A stretch of 64,000 nt of DNA from Chryseobacterium takakiae (GTDB lineage: Bacteria; Bacteroidota; Bacteroidia; Flavobacteriales; Weeksellaceae), in NCBI RefSeq assembly GCF_900129385.1, contig NZ_FQVO01000016.1:1-64000 (forward strand), in the 5' to 3' direction. Both the position numbers and the translations under genes were made by a program. Positions 43,422 to 52,429 of the stretch are shown here, piece after piece; within the stretch, counting starts at the first letter, position 1, and each line of letters begins with the position of its first letter. Under the pieces are notes generated by a model. The model made no database searches and had not been told where the DNA came from. It saw only the letters and a program-made list of their open reading frames with translations.

Positions 43422-45833
43422 ATGGCGACAAACAGAGAAAATATATACATTCCATTGGAGGATGTAGAAAGCGAACACTGTGCATTAATCGTTGAAAAGG
43501 GATTGGCACAGGTAAAAGGCGTAGAAACCCATAAAGTAGAGCTGAACAACCGAAGGGCAGCGATTACTGTAGTTAGCAATGAAACCGTAGGCGAGGCTGT
43601 TAAGGCAATTAAAGATTTAGGTTACGGAGTTCCTACGGTTAAAAGTGCTTTTCCGGTATTGGGCATGACCTGTGCATCCTGTGCGGGCAGTGCCGAAAGC
43701 ATTGTGAAATACCAACCGGGAGTAGTTAATGCTTCCGTGAACTTTGCAACGGGCAATCTTACCGTGGAATATCTGCCCAATATGACCGATGCCTCCACCC
43801 TGCAAAAAGCGGTTCAGGGAGTAGGTTACGACCTATTGATTGAAGACGAAACCAAGCAGCAGGAAACGCTCGAAGCCATCCACGAAAAGAAATTCCGAAC
43901 CTTGAAAAACAAGACCATTTGGGCAATTATCCTTTCCCTGCCCGTGGTAATCATAGGAATGTTCTTTATGGATATGCCCTATGCAGACCCGATAATGTGG
44001 CTCTTTTCCACGCCCGTTGTAATATGGTTGGGCAGGGATTTTTTTGTAAACGCTTGGAAGCAGGCAAAGCACCGTTCCGCCAATATGGATACGCTGGTGG
44101 CATTGAGTACAGGTATTGCGTACCTGTTCAGTGTTTTCAATATGCTGTTTGCCGACTTTTGGCATCAACGGGGACTGCATGCTCACGTATATTTTGAAGC
44201 GGCTGCCGTTATTATCGCATTCATCCTCTTGGGAAAACTGCTGGAAGAAAGAGCCAAAGGCAACACCTCTTCAGCCATTAAGAAGCTGATGGGCTTGCAG
44301 CCAAAAACGGTCATCGTGGTACAGGCGGACGGAACGGAAAAGCAGACCGCTATCGAAGACGTAAGCGCAGGCGATGTGATACTCGTAAAGCCCGGTGAAA
44401 AGATTGCGGTAGACGGCATGGTCATATCGGGCAATTCGTATGTGGACGAAAGCATGTTAAGCGGTGAGCCTGTACCTGTATTGAAAAAAGAAAAAGAAAA
44501 AGTATTTGCAGGAACGATTAACCAAAAAGGCAGCTTCCGGTTCAGGGCGGTAAAAGTGGGCAAAGAAACCATGCTTGCCCACATCATCAAAAGGGTGCAG
44601 GATGCACAGGGAAGCAAAGCACCCGTACAGAAACTGGTCGATAGGATTGCGGGCATCTTTGTTCCCACAGTGATAGGTATTGCCATCCTGACATTTACGC
44701 TATGGTTGATTTTGGGAGGCGAAAACGGGGTTGTTCAAGGTCTGTTGGCAGCCGTTACGGTATTGGTCATTGCCTGCCCCTGTGCTTTAGGCTTAGCGAC
44801 ACCCACCGCTATTATGGTAGGCGTTGGTAAAGGTGCTGAAAATGGCATTTTGATAAAGGATGCCGAAAGTTTGGAACTGGCCAAAAAAGTAAATGCCATC
44901 GTTTTGGACAAAACCGGAACCATCACCGAGGGAAGACCACAGGTAACGGGCATTAAATGGCTGAACAATGAGGACACTGCAAAAGAAATCCTTTTGAGCA
45001 TCGAAAAGCAATCCGAGCATCCATTGGCAGAAGCCGTAGTGAAGCATCTTGGCGATGTAGCGACCACCTCTTTATCCATGTTCGACAGCATTACGGGCAA
45101 AGGCGCAAAAGCAGACCATGACAACGAAACCTATTATGTAGGCAACAAAAAGCTATTGGCAGAAAACAACATTGCCATTGCCGGAGAATTACAAGACCAG
45201 GCCGAAGAATGGGGCAAACAGTCTAAAACCGTTATCTGGTTTGCAAACAGCAAAAAGGCTCTTGCTGTAATCGCTATCGCCGATAAGATTAAGGAAACAT
45301 CGGTGCAGGCTATCCGGGAAATGCAGGAAATGGGCATTGACCTGTATATGCTGACCGGAGATAATGAAGCTACCGCTAAAGCCATTGCGGAGCAGACAGG
45401 CATCAAGCATTACAAAGCCGAAGTTTTGCCACAGCACAAAGCCGACTTTGTGAAAGAACTGCAAAGTAAAGGAAAGGTAGTGGCAATGGTGGGCGATGGT
45501 ATCAACGACAGCACCGCATTGGCAACAGCCGATGTAAGTATCGCAATGGGCAAAGGCAGCGACATCGCAATGGACGTAGCCAAGATGACCATCATTTCGT
45601 CCGACCTGACCAAGATACCGCAGGCAATACGCTTGTCCAAACAGACCGTAGCCACCATCAAGCAAAACCTGTTCTGGGCGTTTATCTACAACGTAATCGG
45701 CATTCCGGTAGCGGCAGGCATCCTTTACCCTGTTAACGGCTTCCTGCTCAACCCGATGATTGCGGGTGCGGCAATGGCATTGAGCAGCGTGAGCGTGGTC
45801 AGTAACAGCCTGCGGTTGAAGTGGAAGAAATAA
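43422..45833 (+). CDS. copA: CopA-type Cu(I) P1B-1 ATPase
   Basis: From MATNRENIYIPLED the pump is 803 aa; the longer frame from 43395 adds nine residues unlike the family. The first HMA-like region (about 8-70) has only one Cys (SEHCALIV) and is degenerate; the second has GMTCASCA (about 79-86). P1B-1 selectivity is shown by ACPCALGLATP in TM6, YN in TM7 and MALSSVSVVSNS in TM8. DKTGTITEG, SEHPLAE and GDGINDS are intact. It exports Cu(I) from the cytoplasm. Confidence 0.93.
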   Translation: MATNRENIYIPLEDVESEHCALIVEKGLAQVKGVETHKVELNNRRAAITVVSNETVGEAVKAIKDLGYGVPTVKSAFPVLGMTCASCAGSAESIVKYQPGVVNASVNFATGNLTVEYLPNMTDASTLQKAVQGVGYDLLIEDETKQQETLEAIHEKKFRTLKNKTIWAIILSLPVVIIGMFFMDMPYADPIMWLFSTPVVIWLGRDFFVNAWKQAKHRSANMDTLVALSTGIAYLFSVFNMLFADFWHQRGLHAHVYFEAAAVIIAFILLGKLLEERAKGNTSSAIKKLMGLQPKTVIVVQADGTEKQTAIEDVSAGDVILVKPGEKIAVDGMVISGNSYVDESMLSGEPVPVLKKEKEKVFAGTINQKGSFRFRAVKVGKETMLAHIIKRVQDAQGSKAPVQKLVDRIAGIFVPTVIGIAILTFTLWLILGGENGVVQGLLAAVTVLVIACPCALGLATPTAIMVGVGKGAENGILIKDAESLELAKKVNAIVLDKTGTITEGRPQVTGIKWLNNEDTAKEILLSIEKQSEHPLAEAVVKHLGDVATTSLSMFDSITGKGAKADHDNETYYVGNKKLLAENNIAIAGELQDQAEEWGKQSKTVIWFANSKKALAVIAIADKIKETSVQAIREMQEMGIDLYMLTGDNEATAKAIAEQTGIKHYKAEVLPQHKADFVKELQSKGKVVAMVGDGINDSTALATADVSIAMGKGSDIAMDVAKMTIISSDLTKIPQAIRLSKQTVATIKQNLFWAFIYNVIGIPVAAGILYPVNGFLLNPMIAGAAMALSSVSVVSNSLRLKWKK

Positions 45834-45836
45834 AAC

Positions 45837-45876
45837 AGTAAATCTCACAAATCAAACAAGAAATTACACAACAATA
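45837..45876 (+). repeat. 40-bp repeat upstream of copper chaperone
   Basis: Second copy of the element at 43333-43372; AGTAAATCT, ACAAATCAAA and CACAACA are shared. It lies 3 bp after the copA stop and about 56 bp before the chaperone start. Confidence 0.5.
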
Positions 45877-45932
45877 ACTAACTGAATAGTACGGAAATTT
45901 GCATTATCAGATAACTCTAAAATTTGTAAACA

Positions 45933-46154
45933 ATGGAAAATAAACAATTTCAATTCAAGACGAACATCAATTGCGGCGGTTGTATCGCATCTGTAAAGCC
46001 GCACTTGGACAAGGCAGAGGGCATCTGCCATTGGGAAGTGGACACGGCCAACAAGGACAAGGTACTTACCGTGAAGTCCGAGGGCATTACCGAGCAGGAA
46101 GTAATATCGACCGTGCAAAAGGCAGGCTTCAAAATAGAACCTTTGGATGCCTAA
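45933..46154 (+). CDS. copZ: HMA-domain copper chaperone (CopZ-like)
   Basis: The 73-aa protein is a single HMA fold with the unusual ligand loop INCGGCIASVKPHLD (about 12-26) and the terminal AGFKIEPLDA. It would bind Cu(I) in the cytoplasm and hand it to CopA. It has its own 40-bp upstream repeat and is followed by a terminator. Confidence 0.88.
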   Translation: MENKQFQFKTNINCGGCIASVKPHLDKAEGICHWEVDTANKDKVLTVKSEGITEQEVISTVQKAGFKIEPLDA

Positions 46155-46169
46155 GCCAGCAACTTTTTG

Positions 46170-46226
46170 AAATGCCCTTTTTCCGACCGAATTTCCATGA
46201 GGTTGGGTTGATGAAAAAGGGCATTT
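46170..46226 (+). terminator. Inverted-repeat terminator after copZ
   Basis: AAATGCCCTTTTTC (46170-46183) and GAAAAAGGGCATTT (46213-46226) are a perfect 14-bp inverted repeat with a 29-nt loop, followed by TT. It separates the copA-copZ unit from the next genes. Confidence 0.65.
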
Positions 46227-46339
46227 TATCAATTCTGAAAAAAGGCGATAGGTTATTGCGTATATGGCATTATTTTTCCATATAGCAAAAAAAACGTAAA
46301 ACTATATAAAAAACCAATCTAATTTGTAACTTTGTTGCG

Positions 46340-46726
46340 TTGAAAAATTATAGAATACATATAGGCATTTTGACATTGTTCTGTTTGGTTTTCTTTATGA
46401 TGCCAAGTCAGAGCTATGCCTGTTCCAAAAATTCAACAAAGACCGAGCAGTCTTCCTGCTCAAAGGAGAAATCCAAAAAATCAGAACATAAAAAAGGTTG
46501 CAAGAGCAAATCCTGTAAAAAATGCAAAAGTGACAAATGCGGGGGCGGTTGTTCACACAGCTCTTGCAGGTGCGGTGCTTCAACCACTTCCCTAAATGTC
46601 CCAACCATAATCGAATTAAAGGCAAAAAATCACTTAGCAGCGGCTAAAAAGCACAAATTCGGTTTTAAAGAAGCCTACTATTCTTCGGGCTTTTTCTCCA
46701 TTTGGCTACCGCCTAAAATAAGCTAA
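46340..46726 (+). CDS. Cys-rich exported protein, TTG start
   Basis: The frame opens at TTG 46340 and at once encodes a good signal peptide (MKNYRIHIGILTLFCLVFFMMPSQSYA). This supports TTG initiation, since no ATG lies before the signal core. The mature part has Cys/Lys/Ser-rich clusters (CKSKSCKKCKSDKCGGGC and SSCRCG, about 51-80), then a basic tail ending FSIWLPPKIS. It probably binds soft metals, such as copper, in the periplasm. No named family is recognised. Confidence 0.6.
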   Translation: MKNYRIHIGILTLFCLVFFMMPSQSYACSKNSTKTEQSSCSKEKSKKSEHKKGCKSKSCKKCKSDKCGGGCSHSSCRCGASTTSLNVPTIIELKAKNHLAAAKKHKFGFKEAYYSSGFFSIWLPPKIS

Positions 46727-46863
46727 AACTATGGCCTGATAGCCATAGGTGTGTCCTGTCAGAAGCTGTTCCGGCTTTTGCAAATCCCCTATTTGTATCA
46801 TTTATTCAAAATTTAAAACAGAAATGGGTTTATCAATCCCCCGTTTCTCAAAATGTAATTATT

Positions 46864-47739
46864 ATGAAATCATTATCAAAAATAGTGATGGTAATCGCCG
46901 TATTACTATCATCAATAAACGGCTTCGCACAAATCAAGAATGCGAAAACAGAAACCGTAAAGATTTACGGCAATTGTGGTATATGCAAAACCACCATCGA
47001 AAAAGCAGGTAACGTAAAAAAGGTAGCCAGTGTTGACTGGAACAAAGATACCAAGATGGCTACGCTCACCTATGACGGCGACAAAACAAATCAGGATGAA
47101 ATCCTGAAACGTATCGCTTTGGCTGGTTATGACAGTGAGAAGTTCCGTGCGCCGGATGACGTATATGCTAAACTGGCTGGTTGCTGCCAGTATGATAGAC
47201 CAGTGAAGACGGTTGCCAAAAACAAGGAGGCGGGAATGGACATGAATGCCGGACATGGCAATCACGACCATAGCCAAATGGCAGCTAACAAAGATGCAGC
47301 CCAAAACCAATCACAGCTAAAGGCTGTATTTGACAACTACTTTTCAGTGAAAGATGCTTTGATAAAAACCGATGCGGCGACCGCATCTGCCAAAGCCGCT
47401 GAATTGGCTGCATCCCTTAAAGCAGTCGATATGAATAAGCTATCGGCAGAGGAACATACGGCTTGGATGAAAGTGATGCAGGACTTGACGGCCAATGCGG
47501 AAAGCATTTCAAAATCAAAAGATGTTGCAAAACAAAGAAGTGCTTTTGCGGCACTTTCGGGAAGCATCTACACACTGGCCAAAGTGTCTAAACAGGATAC
47601 TCCCGTTTATTACCAGCACTGCCCTATGTACAACGGAGGTAAGGGAGCCAATTGGCTAAGTAAAGAGAATGCTGTTAAAAACCCATATTACGGCTCACAG
47701 ATGCTTACCTGCGGCAGTACGGTCGAAACCATTAAATAA
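46864..47739 (+). CDS. Exported HMA plus DUF3347 copper-binding protein
   Basis: A signal peptide (MKSLSKIVMVIAVLLSSINGFAQ) precedes an HMA-like domain with NCGICKTTIEKAG (about 38-50). A His/Met-rich linker follows (MDMNAGHGNHDHSQM, about 125-139), then a DUF3347 domain (about 150-291) ending in the metal-site motif YYQHCPMYNGGKGANWLSKENAVKNPYYGSQMLTCG. It is probably a periplasmic copper-binding chaperone related to the shorter lipoprotein at 50750-51415. Confidence 0.82.
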   Translation: MKSLSKIVMVIAVLLSSINGFAQIKNAKTETVKIYGNCGICKTTIEKAGNVKKVASVDWNKDTKMATLTYDGDKTNQDEILKRIALAGYDSEKFRAPDDVYAKLAGCCQYDRPVKTVAKNKEAGMDMNAGHGNHDHSQMAANKDAAQNQSQLKAVFDNYFSVKDALIKTDAATASAKAAELAASLKAVDMNKLSAEEHTAWMKVMQDLTANAESISKSKDVAKQRSAFAALSGSIYTLAKVSKQDTPVYYQHCPMYNGGKGANWLSKENAVKNPYYGSQMLTCGSTVETIK

Positions 47740-47753
47740 CAGGTCTGAAAGCT

Positions 47754-48059
47754 ATGGTACAGTACAATGACATGGTGCAGGCGCTTAAAGACCTAAGACA
47801 GCGTGGATACAGTATGGACTTTAGTCTGTTGCCGGACTGCCTGTTCTGTGCGTCAAGGAGCCTGAAACTAAAACCGGAGGATTTTACGGTTACGGAAACC
47901 CATAGGTTTGAAAGCCTCGACAGCAGTCCTGATAACAATGCCGTGATTTATGCCATATCGTCCAATGATGGTAAGAATAAAGGCGTACTTGTTGATGCCT
48001 ATGGTGCTTATGCCGAAGAAATGACCCATGAGATGGCAAAAAAATTAAGTGCAACATAA
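47754..48059 (+). CDS. Conserved small protein, paralogue of 31671-32009
   Basis: The 101-aa protein has the same skeleton as the mercury-module protein: LKDLRQRGYSMDFSLLPDC, then FTVTETHRFES, then NAVIYAISSNDGKNKGVLVDAYGAYAEE. It contains a CLFC pair (about 27-30) that the other lacks. It lies between the DUF3347 gene (14 bp) and the AAA-kinase gene (18 bp). Function unknown; repeated linkage to metal genes suggests an accessory role. Confidence 0.7.
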   Translation: MVQYNDMVQALKDLRQRGYSMDFSLLPDCLFCASRSLKLKPEDFTVTETHRFESLDSSPDNNAVIYAISSNDGKNKGVLVDAYGAYAEEMTHEMAKKLSAT

Positions 48060-48077
48060 CTTTTAAAACCCCTTGTT

Positions 48078-48608
48078 ATGAAGAACAGGACAAATTGGTA
48101 TGTCATTACGGGAGGCCCATCAACAGGTAAAACTACGGTTGTGAACCTCTTGGCTGAAAAAGGATATAATACAGCCATAGAACATGCCCGGCATTACATA
48201 GAAACGATGAGCATCGGCGGAAAGACCGTAGCGGAAATCAGGGAAAATAAGCTGGAATTTCAACAAGGCGTACTGAAAATGCAGATTGAACAGGAAGCAA
48301 AGCTCGACCCGGAGGAAGCGGTATTTTTGGATAGGGCTATACCCGATGCCCTTGCCTACTATCGTTTTTTAGGGCTTGAACCGGATGCCCTGCTGAATGC
48401 TGCTTTAGCGCATGTTGATTATAAGAAAGTATTTATACTTGACAGGCTCCCGCTTGTAAAGGATTATGCGAGAACCGAAAATGAAAGTGAACAACGCCAT
48501 ATACATTCTCTTATAATCGAAGTTTATAAATCCCTGTCTTTTCCGATTGTACACGTGCCTGTGCTGCCACCGGAAGAAAGGGTTCAGTTCATTCTTAACA
48601 ATCTATAA
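48078..48608 (+). CDS. AAA/NadR-like nucleotide-binding protein
   Basis: The 176-aa soluble protein has a Walker A motif GGPSTGKTT (about 12-20) and FLDRAIPDALAYYRFLG (about 76-92), with the Asp-Arg typical of AAA_28/NadR-like P-loop kinases. RLPLVKDYARTENESEQRHIHSLI could be a lid. Substrate unknown. It is embedded in the copper module with close spacing on both sides (18 and 14 bp), so it is probably co-expressed with CopB. Confidence 0.75.
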   Translation: MKNRTNWYVITGGPSTGKTTVVNLLAEKGYNTAIEHARHYIETMSIGGKTVAEIRENKLEFQQGVLKMQIEQEAKLDPEEAVFLDRAIPDALAYYRFLGLEPDALLNAALAHVDYKKVFILDRLPLVKDYARTENESEQRHIHSLIIEVYKSLSFPIVHVPVLPPEERVQFILNNL

Positions 48609-48622
48609 TATTTTATGCGATT

Positions 48623-50743
48623 ATGAATAAATACACGTGTCCTATGCACCCACAGGTGCTAAAAGACGAACCGGGCAAATGCCCGCTCTGTGGCATGGCA
48701 TTGGTTCCCGTTGGCGGTGCGTCAGTTTCTCATGAACACACATCAGAACATGGGCATTCCGGGCATTCTCAACATGGCCATGCTGATGAAAACTTTAATA
48801 AACATGAGGGACATCATACAGGCGATTTCCTCACACGTTTTTGGATAAGCCTTGTAATTACAATCCCTATCTTGCTCCTGTCGCACATGATACAGCAATG
48901 GTTGGTTTTCTCCCTTGCTTTCAATGGAGATAAATATGTGCTGCTGGCATTGGGTACGGTGATTTATAGCTATGGAGGCTTGCCGTTCCTAAAGGGAATG
49001 ATTGGCGAGGTGAAAGCCAAAGCCATAGGGATGATGACACTTGTTGCCATCGCCATATCCGTAGCCTATGTCTATTCAGTAGCCGTTGTATTTGGCTTGC
49101 AGGGCATGGACTTCTTTTGGGAACTGGCAACCCTCATTGACATCATGCTCTTAGGGCATTGGATGGAAATGCGTTCCCAAATGGCTGCTTCACGGGCATT
49201 ACAGTCATTGGTGGCTTTGCTGCCCAACGATGTTACCGTGGAACGTGGCGGAGAAGCCGTAAAGATAAAGCTCGAAGACCTGCAAAGCGGTGAAACGGCT
49301 ATCATAAAACCGGGAGAAAAAATTCCAGCCGATGGATTGGTACTGGAGGGGCTTTCGTATATCAACGAAAGTATGCTTACCGGAGAAAGTGTCCCCGTAA
49401 AAAAGGAAAAGGACGGAAAGGTCATCGCAGGCTCTATCAATGGTGATGGTGCGCTGAAAGTTAAGGTAACAGCCGTTGGAAAAGACAGCTACCTGAACAG
49501 GGTTATCAATCTTGTGCAGGAAGCGCAGGCTACTAAGTCCAATACACAGAACCTTGCGGACAAAGTTGCCAAATGGCTCACCTTTATTGCCATTGCCGTG
49601 GGCATAGGCACATTTGCCTATTGGTATGCAAGCAGTGGAGATATTGCCTTTGCGCTTGAAAGAATGGTGACGGTAATGGTAACGGCCTGCCCGCACGCAT
49701 TGGGCGTGGCTATCCCGTTGGTAGTCGCCATTTCCACAACGCTTTCGGCGACCAATGGCCTGCTCATCCGCAACCGTACGGCATTTGAAACCACCCGAAA
49801 ACTTTCCACCGTCATTTTTGATAAGACCGGAACGCTCACCAAAGGTTCCCATGCCGTAGAAAAGGTTATACCGTTAACAGACGAATATAATGCCGATGAG
49901 GTTATCCAGTATGCTGCCGCAGTACAGCAAAATTCGGAACACCATATCGCCAAAGGCATTATGGCTACATTGAAAGAAAAGAGCCTTGCCTTATGGAAGT
50001 CTGAAAACTTCAGCTATATGCAGGGCATAGGTGTTAAAGGTGTTGTGAACGGGAAAAATGTCGTAGCTGGCGGCCCGAATTATTTCACCGAAAACCACCT
50101 TTCCCTGCCGGAAATACCAAGCGAAATCAATCAGGAAGCCGAAACGGTCAACTTTGTCCTCATTGATGACCGGGTAATCGGCATCATTACTTTGGCAGAC
50201 AGCATCCGTGAGGGGTCGGCACAGGCGATTGAGGAACTCAAAAAAATGGGCATCAAGTCCTTTCTGCTCACCGGGGACAACGACAGGATTGCTGCTGCCG
50301 TAGCCGGAAAATTGGGTATGGACGGGTATTTGGCTAATGTGCTTCCGCACAACAAGCAGGAGAAAGTAAAGGAGTTTCAGGCAAAAGGCGAAATCGTAGC
50401 AATGACTGGTGATGGTGTAAATGATGCACCTGCACTGGCACAGGCAGATGTGGGCATTGCCGTGGGTTCCGGTACGGACGTGGCTGCCGAAACAGCGGAT
50501 ATCATATTGGTAGACAGCGACCCGAGGGATGTGGTCAAACTGATTGACTTCGGCAAACTTACCTACAAAAAGATGGTACAGAACCTGATATGGGCGGTTG
50601 GCTACAACGTGGTGGCAATACCGCTTGCGGCAGGCGTACTCTATCCGAATTTTGTTTTAAGTCCCGCTATGGGTGCTGTGCTGATGAGTGTAAGCACCAT
50701 TGTAGTGGCTATTAACGCAAGTTTTTTAAAAATCAAAAAATAA
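48623..50743 (+). CDS. copB: CopB-type P1B-3 copper ATPase
   Basis: The 706-aa pump has an N-terminal heavy-metal-binding motif (YTCPMHPQVLKDEPGKCPLCGMALV, about 4-28) and a His-rich stretch (HEHTSEHGHSGHSQHGH). CPH instead of CPC in TM6 (ACPHALGVAIP, about 354-364) and MSVSTIVVAINA in TM8 define the P1B-3 subtype. DKTGTLTKG, SEHHIAKG and GDGVNDAP are present. It is a second copper exporter beside CopA and may prefer Cu(II) or Ag(I), by family analogy. Confidence 0.93.
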   Translation: MNKYTCPMHPQVLKDEPGKCPLCGMALVPVGGASVSHEHTSEHGHSGHSQHGHADENFNKHEGHHTGDFLTRFWISLVITIPILLLSHMIQQWLVFSLAFNGDKYVLLALGTVIYSYGGLPFLKGMIGEVKAKAIGMMTLVAIAISVAYVYSVAVVFGLQGMDFFWELATLIDIMLLGHWMEMRSQMAASRALQSLVALLPNDVTVERGGEAVKIKLEDLQSGETAIIKPGEKIPADGLVLEGLSYINESMLTGESVPVKKEKDGKVIAGSINGDGALKVKVTAVGKDSYLNRVINLVQEAQATKSNTQNLADKVAKWLTFIAIAVGIGTFAYWYASSGDIAFALERMVTVMVTACPHALGVAIPLVVAISTTLSATNGLLIRNRTAFETTRKLSTVIFDKTGTLTKGSHAVEKVIPLTDEYNADEVIQYAAAVQQNSEHHIAKGIMATLKEKSLALWKSENFSYMQGIGVKGVVNGKNVVAGGPNYFTENHLSLPEIPSEINQEAETVNFVLIDDRVIGIITLADSIREGSAQAIEELKKMGIKSFLLTGDNDRIAAAVAGKLGMDGYLANVLPHNKQEKVKEFQAKGEIVAMTGDGVNDAPALAQADVGIAVGSGTDVAAETADIILVDSDPRDVVKLIDFGKLTYKKMVQNLIWAVGYNVVAIPLAAGVLYPNFVLSPAMGAVLMSVSTIVVAINASFLKIKK

Positions 50744-50749
50744 ATAAAA

Positions 50750-51415
50750 ATGAAAAATCTAACATTATCAATCATTGCTGTTATCATGGCATTTGTAACA
50801 GTATCATGCAATCAGGCATCCAACAAAAACGAGCAGTCTTCAAGTGATACTGCTGTTGTATCACAAGAACAGTCAGCTTCCCAACCAAAAGAGGATGATA
50901 CGGTAGCTGCGCCCGTTGTGAGTGAAACTCCGAGCGGTCAGGAAGCAAAAGCAACAGGAAAAGAAGAAGCAAAAAACTTTTCTATTGCGCCCATAGTTAC
51001 CGATTATCTGTCCTTAAAGAACGCCCTTATTTCGGACGATGACAAAGCTGCCGCCAGTTCAGGGAAAAAGCTGTTAGCTACCCTGAATAAAGTGGACATG
51101 AAAGCCGTTCCTGCCGATAAGCACAAAAAGTACATGGACATAGCGGACGATGCTAAAGAACACGCAGAACATATCGGGGAAAATGTCGGCAACATCCACC
51201 ACCAGCGGGAACATTTGGCCTCGCTTGGCGAAGATTTGAAAGACCTGATTGATTTGTTCGGTACATCGCAAACATTGTATCAGGACCATTGCCCGATGTT
51301 CAATGACGGTAAGGGTGCTGTTTGGTTCAGCGAAAACAAGGAAATCAAAAACCCTTACTACGGTTCTAAAATGCTGACCTGCGGTAAGGTGGGAAAAACA
51401 ATTAACAGCAAATAA
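50750..51415 (+). CDS. DUF3347 lipoprotein
   Basis: The 221-aa protein has a lipobox (FVTVSCNQA, Cys about 20), a long disordered Ser/Glu-rich segment to about 80, and a DUF3347 domain. The domain ends DHCPMFNDGKGAVWFSENKEIKNPYYGSKMLTCGKVG, which matches the metal-site end of the 46864-47739 protein. It lies 6 bp after copB. It is a likely periplasmic copper-binding or copper-delivering lipoprotein. Confidence 0.85.
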   Translation: MKNLTLSIIAVIMAFVTVSCNQASNKNEQSSSDTAVVSQEQSASQPKEDDTVAAPVVSETPSGQEAKATGKEEAKNFSIAPIVTDYLSLKNALISDDDKAAASSGKKLLATLNKVDMKAVPADKHKKYMDIADDAKEHAEHIGENVGNIHHQREHLASLGEDLKDLIDLFGTSQTLYQDHCPMFNDGKGAVWFSENKEIKNPYYGSKMLTCGKVGKTINSK

Positions 51416-51426
51416 AATTCAGGGTT

Positions 51427-51951
51427 ATGGAAAATATGCAAAACAGTCACCATGCGGGTCATTCCTCGGAGCATGGCACGCACAATACAAAACATGCTTC
51501 GGCCATGTACAAACGCTTTGCGGTGATGGCTGTAGCCATGTTCGCAGTGATGTATTTTATCATGTACGCCATGATTGACGGGTGGCAGAACCTGATACCC
51601 AATATCAACAATTTGTACATGACCCTGCTGATGACTTCGGCAATGCTGCTTATCGAATTAGCGATAATGAAAGTAATGTACCCCAACAGGAAGATGAATT
51701 GGGCGATAGCCATCATCTCGGTTGCTGTTGGCATCTTTTCATGGTTTGGTATCAGGGAACAAATCAATGTCGGGGACAAGCAGTTTGCAAAGGGTATGAT
51801 ACCCCATCACGCAGCAGCCATATTGATGTCCGAAAAGGCACACCTGACCGACCCGGAACTGATAGAGCTGCAAAAAAATATACTTAAAACCCAAGCGGAA
51901 GAAATTGAACTAATGAAGCGCAAGCTAAAAGAGTTTGAAGAAAGTAAATAA
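51427..51951 (+). CDS. DUF305-family membrane protein
   Basis: The His-rich N-terminus (MENMQNSHHAGHSSEHGTHNTKHA) precedes three membrane helices (about 32-50, 57-80, 88-107) and a C-terminal DUF305 segment with GMIPHHAAAILMSEKAHLTDPEL (about 122-144). The paired HH fits metal binding. DUF305 proteins commonly accompany copper resistance genes. It lies 11 bp after the DUF3347 lipoprotein gene. Confidence 0.85.
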   Translation: MENMQNSHHAGHSSEHGTHNTKHASAMYKRFAVMAVAMFAVMYFIMYAMIDGWQNLIPNINNLYMTLLMTSAMLLIELAIMKVMYPNRKMNWAIAIISVAVGIFSWFGIREQINVGDKQFAKGMIPHHAAAILMSEKAHLTDPELIELQKNILKTQAEEIELMKRKLKEFEESK

Positions 51952-51977
51952 TAAAATTTAAAAAAACAAGTTTGGAC

Positions 51978-52397
51978 ATGAACAAAATAATAATTGGCTT
52001 TATTTCCTTATTAACCCTGCTATTCACCGCTTGCGGTCAGGCGGGGTCAAATAAGGATGAAGCGGAACAGCAGCATTCGCAGGCAACTCCGGAAAGCAAC
52101 GGACATACTACCCAAATAGGTGAATTGGTTCCATCGGATGAAGTCTGCATGGTCAACGATGCCTATATGGGCAAAAGGCAGTTTGACGTAAAATTTGATG
52201 GTAAAACCTATTACGGATGTTGCGAAATGTGTAAGGAACGTATTCCAAAAGATGCGACCGTGCGGATGGCGATAGACCCCTATTCCCATAAGCAGGTAGA
52301 CAAAGCTAATGCGGTGATTGCTGTGACAGGAAATAACGGTGAAGTTTCTTATTTTGAAAACAAGGAGAATTATGCCAAGTATGTGAAAAAACAGTAG
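51978..52397 (+). CDS. Lipoprotein with TRASH/YHS-like metal-binding motif
   Basis: From MNKIIIGFISLLTLLFTACGQ the protein is 139 aa with a lipobox Cys at about 18. A frame also opens two codons earlier at TTG 51972, but ATG 51978 is the better start. The mature part contains DEVCMVNDAYMGKRQFDVKFDGKTYYGCCEMCKERI (about 55-90), a Cys arrangement like the TRASH/YHS heavy-metal fold. It is probably a periplasmic copper-binding lipoprotein. Confidence 0.75.
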   Translation: MNKIIIGFISLLTLLFTACGQAGSNKDEAEQQHSQATPESNGHTTQIGELVPSDEVCMVNDAYMGKRQFDVKFDGKTYYGCCEMCKERIPKDATVRMAIDPYSHKQVDKANAVIAVTGNNGEVSYFENKENYAKYVKKQ

Positions 52398-52429
52398 ACA
52401 CAAAAAGATGAAGCCACAATAAAATAATT

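Noticed and set aside
45189-45848. 219-aa frame on the minus strand opposite copA
   Set aside because: It is antisense to a strongly conserved P-type ATPase and is rich in Cys/His/Tyr as expected for a shadow frame.
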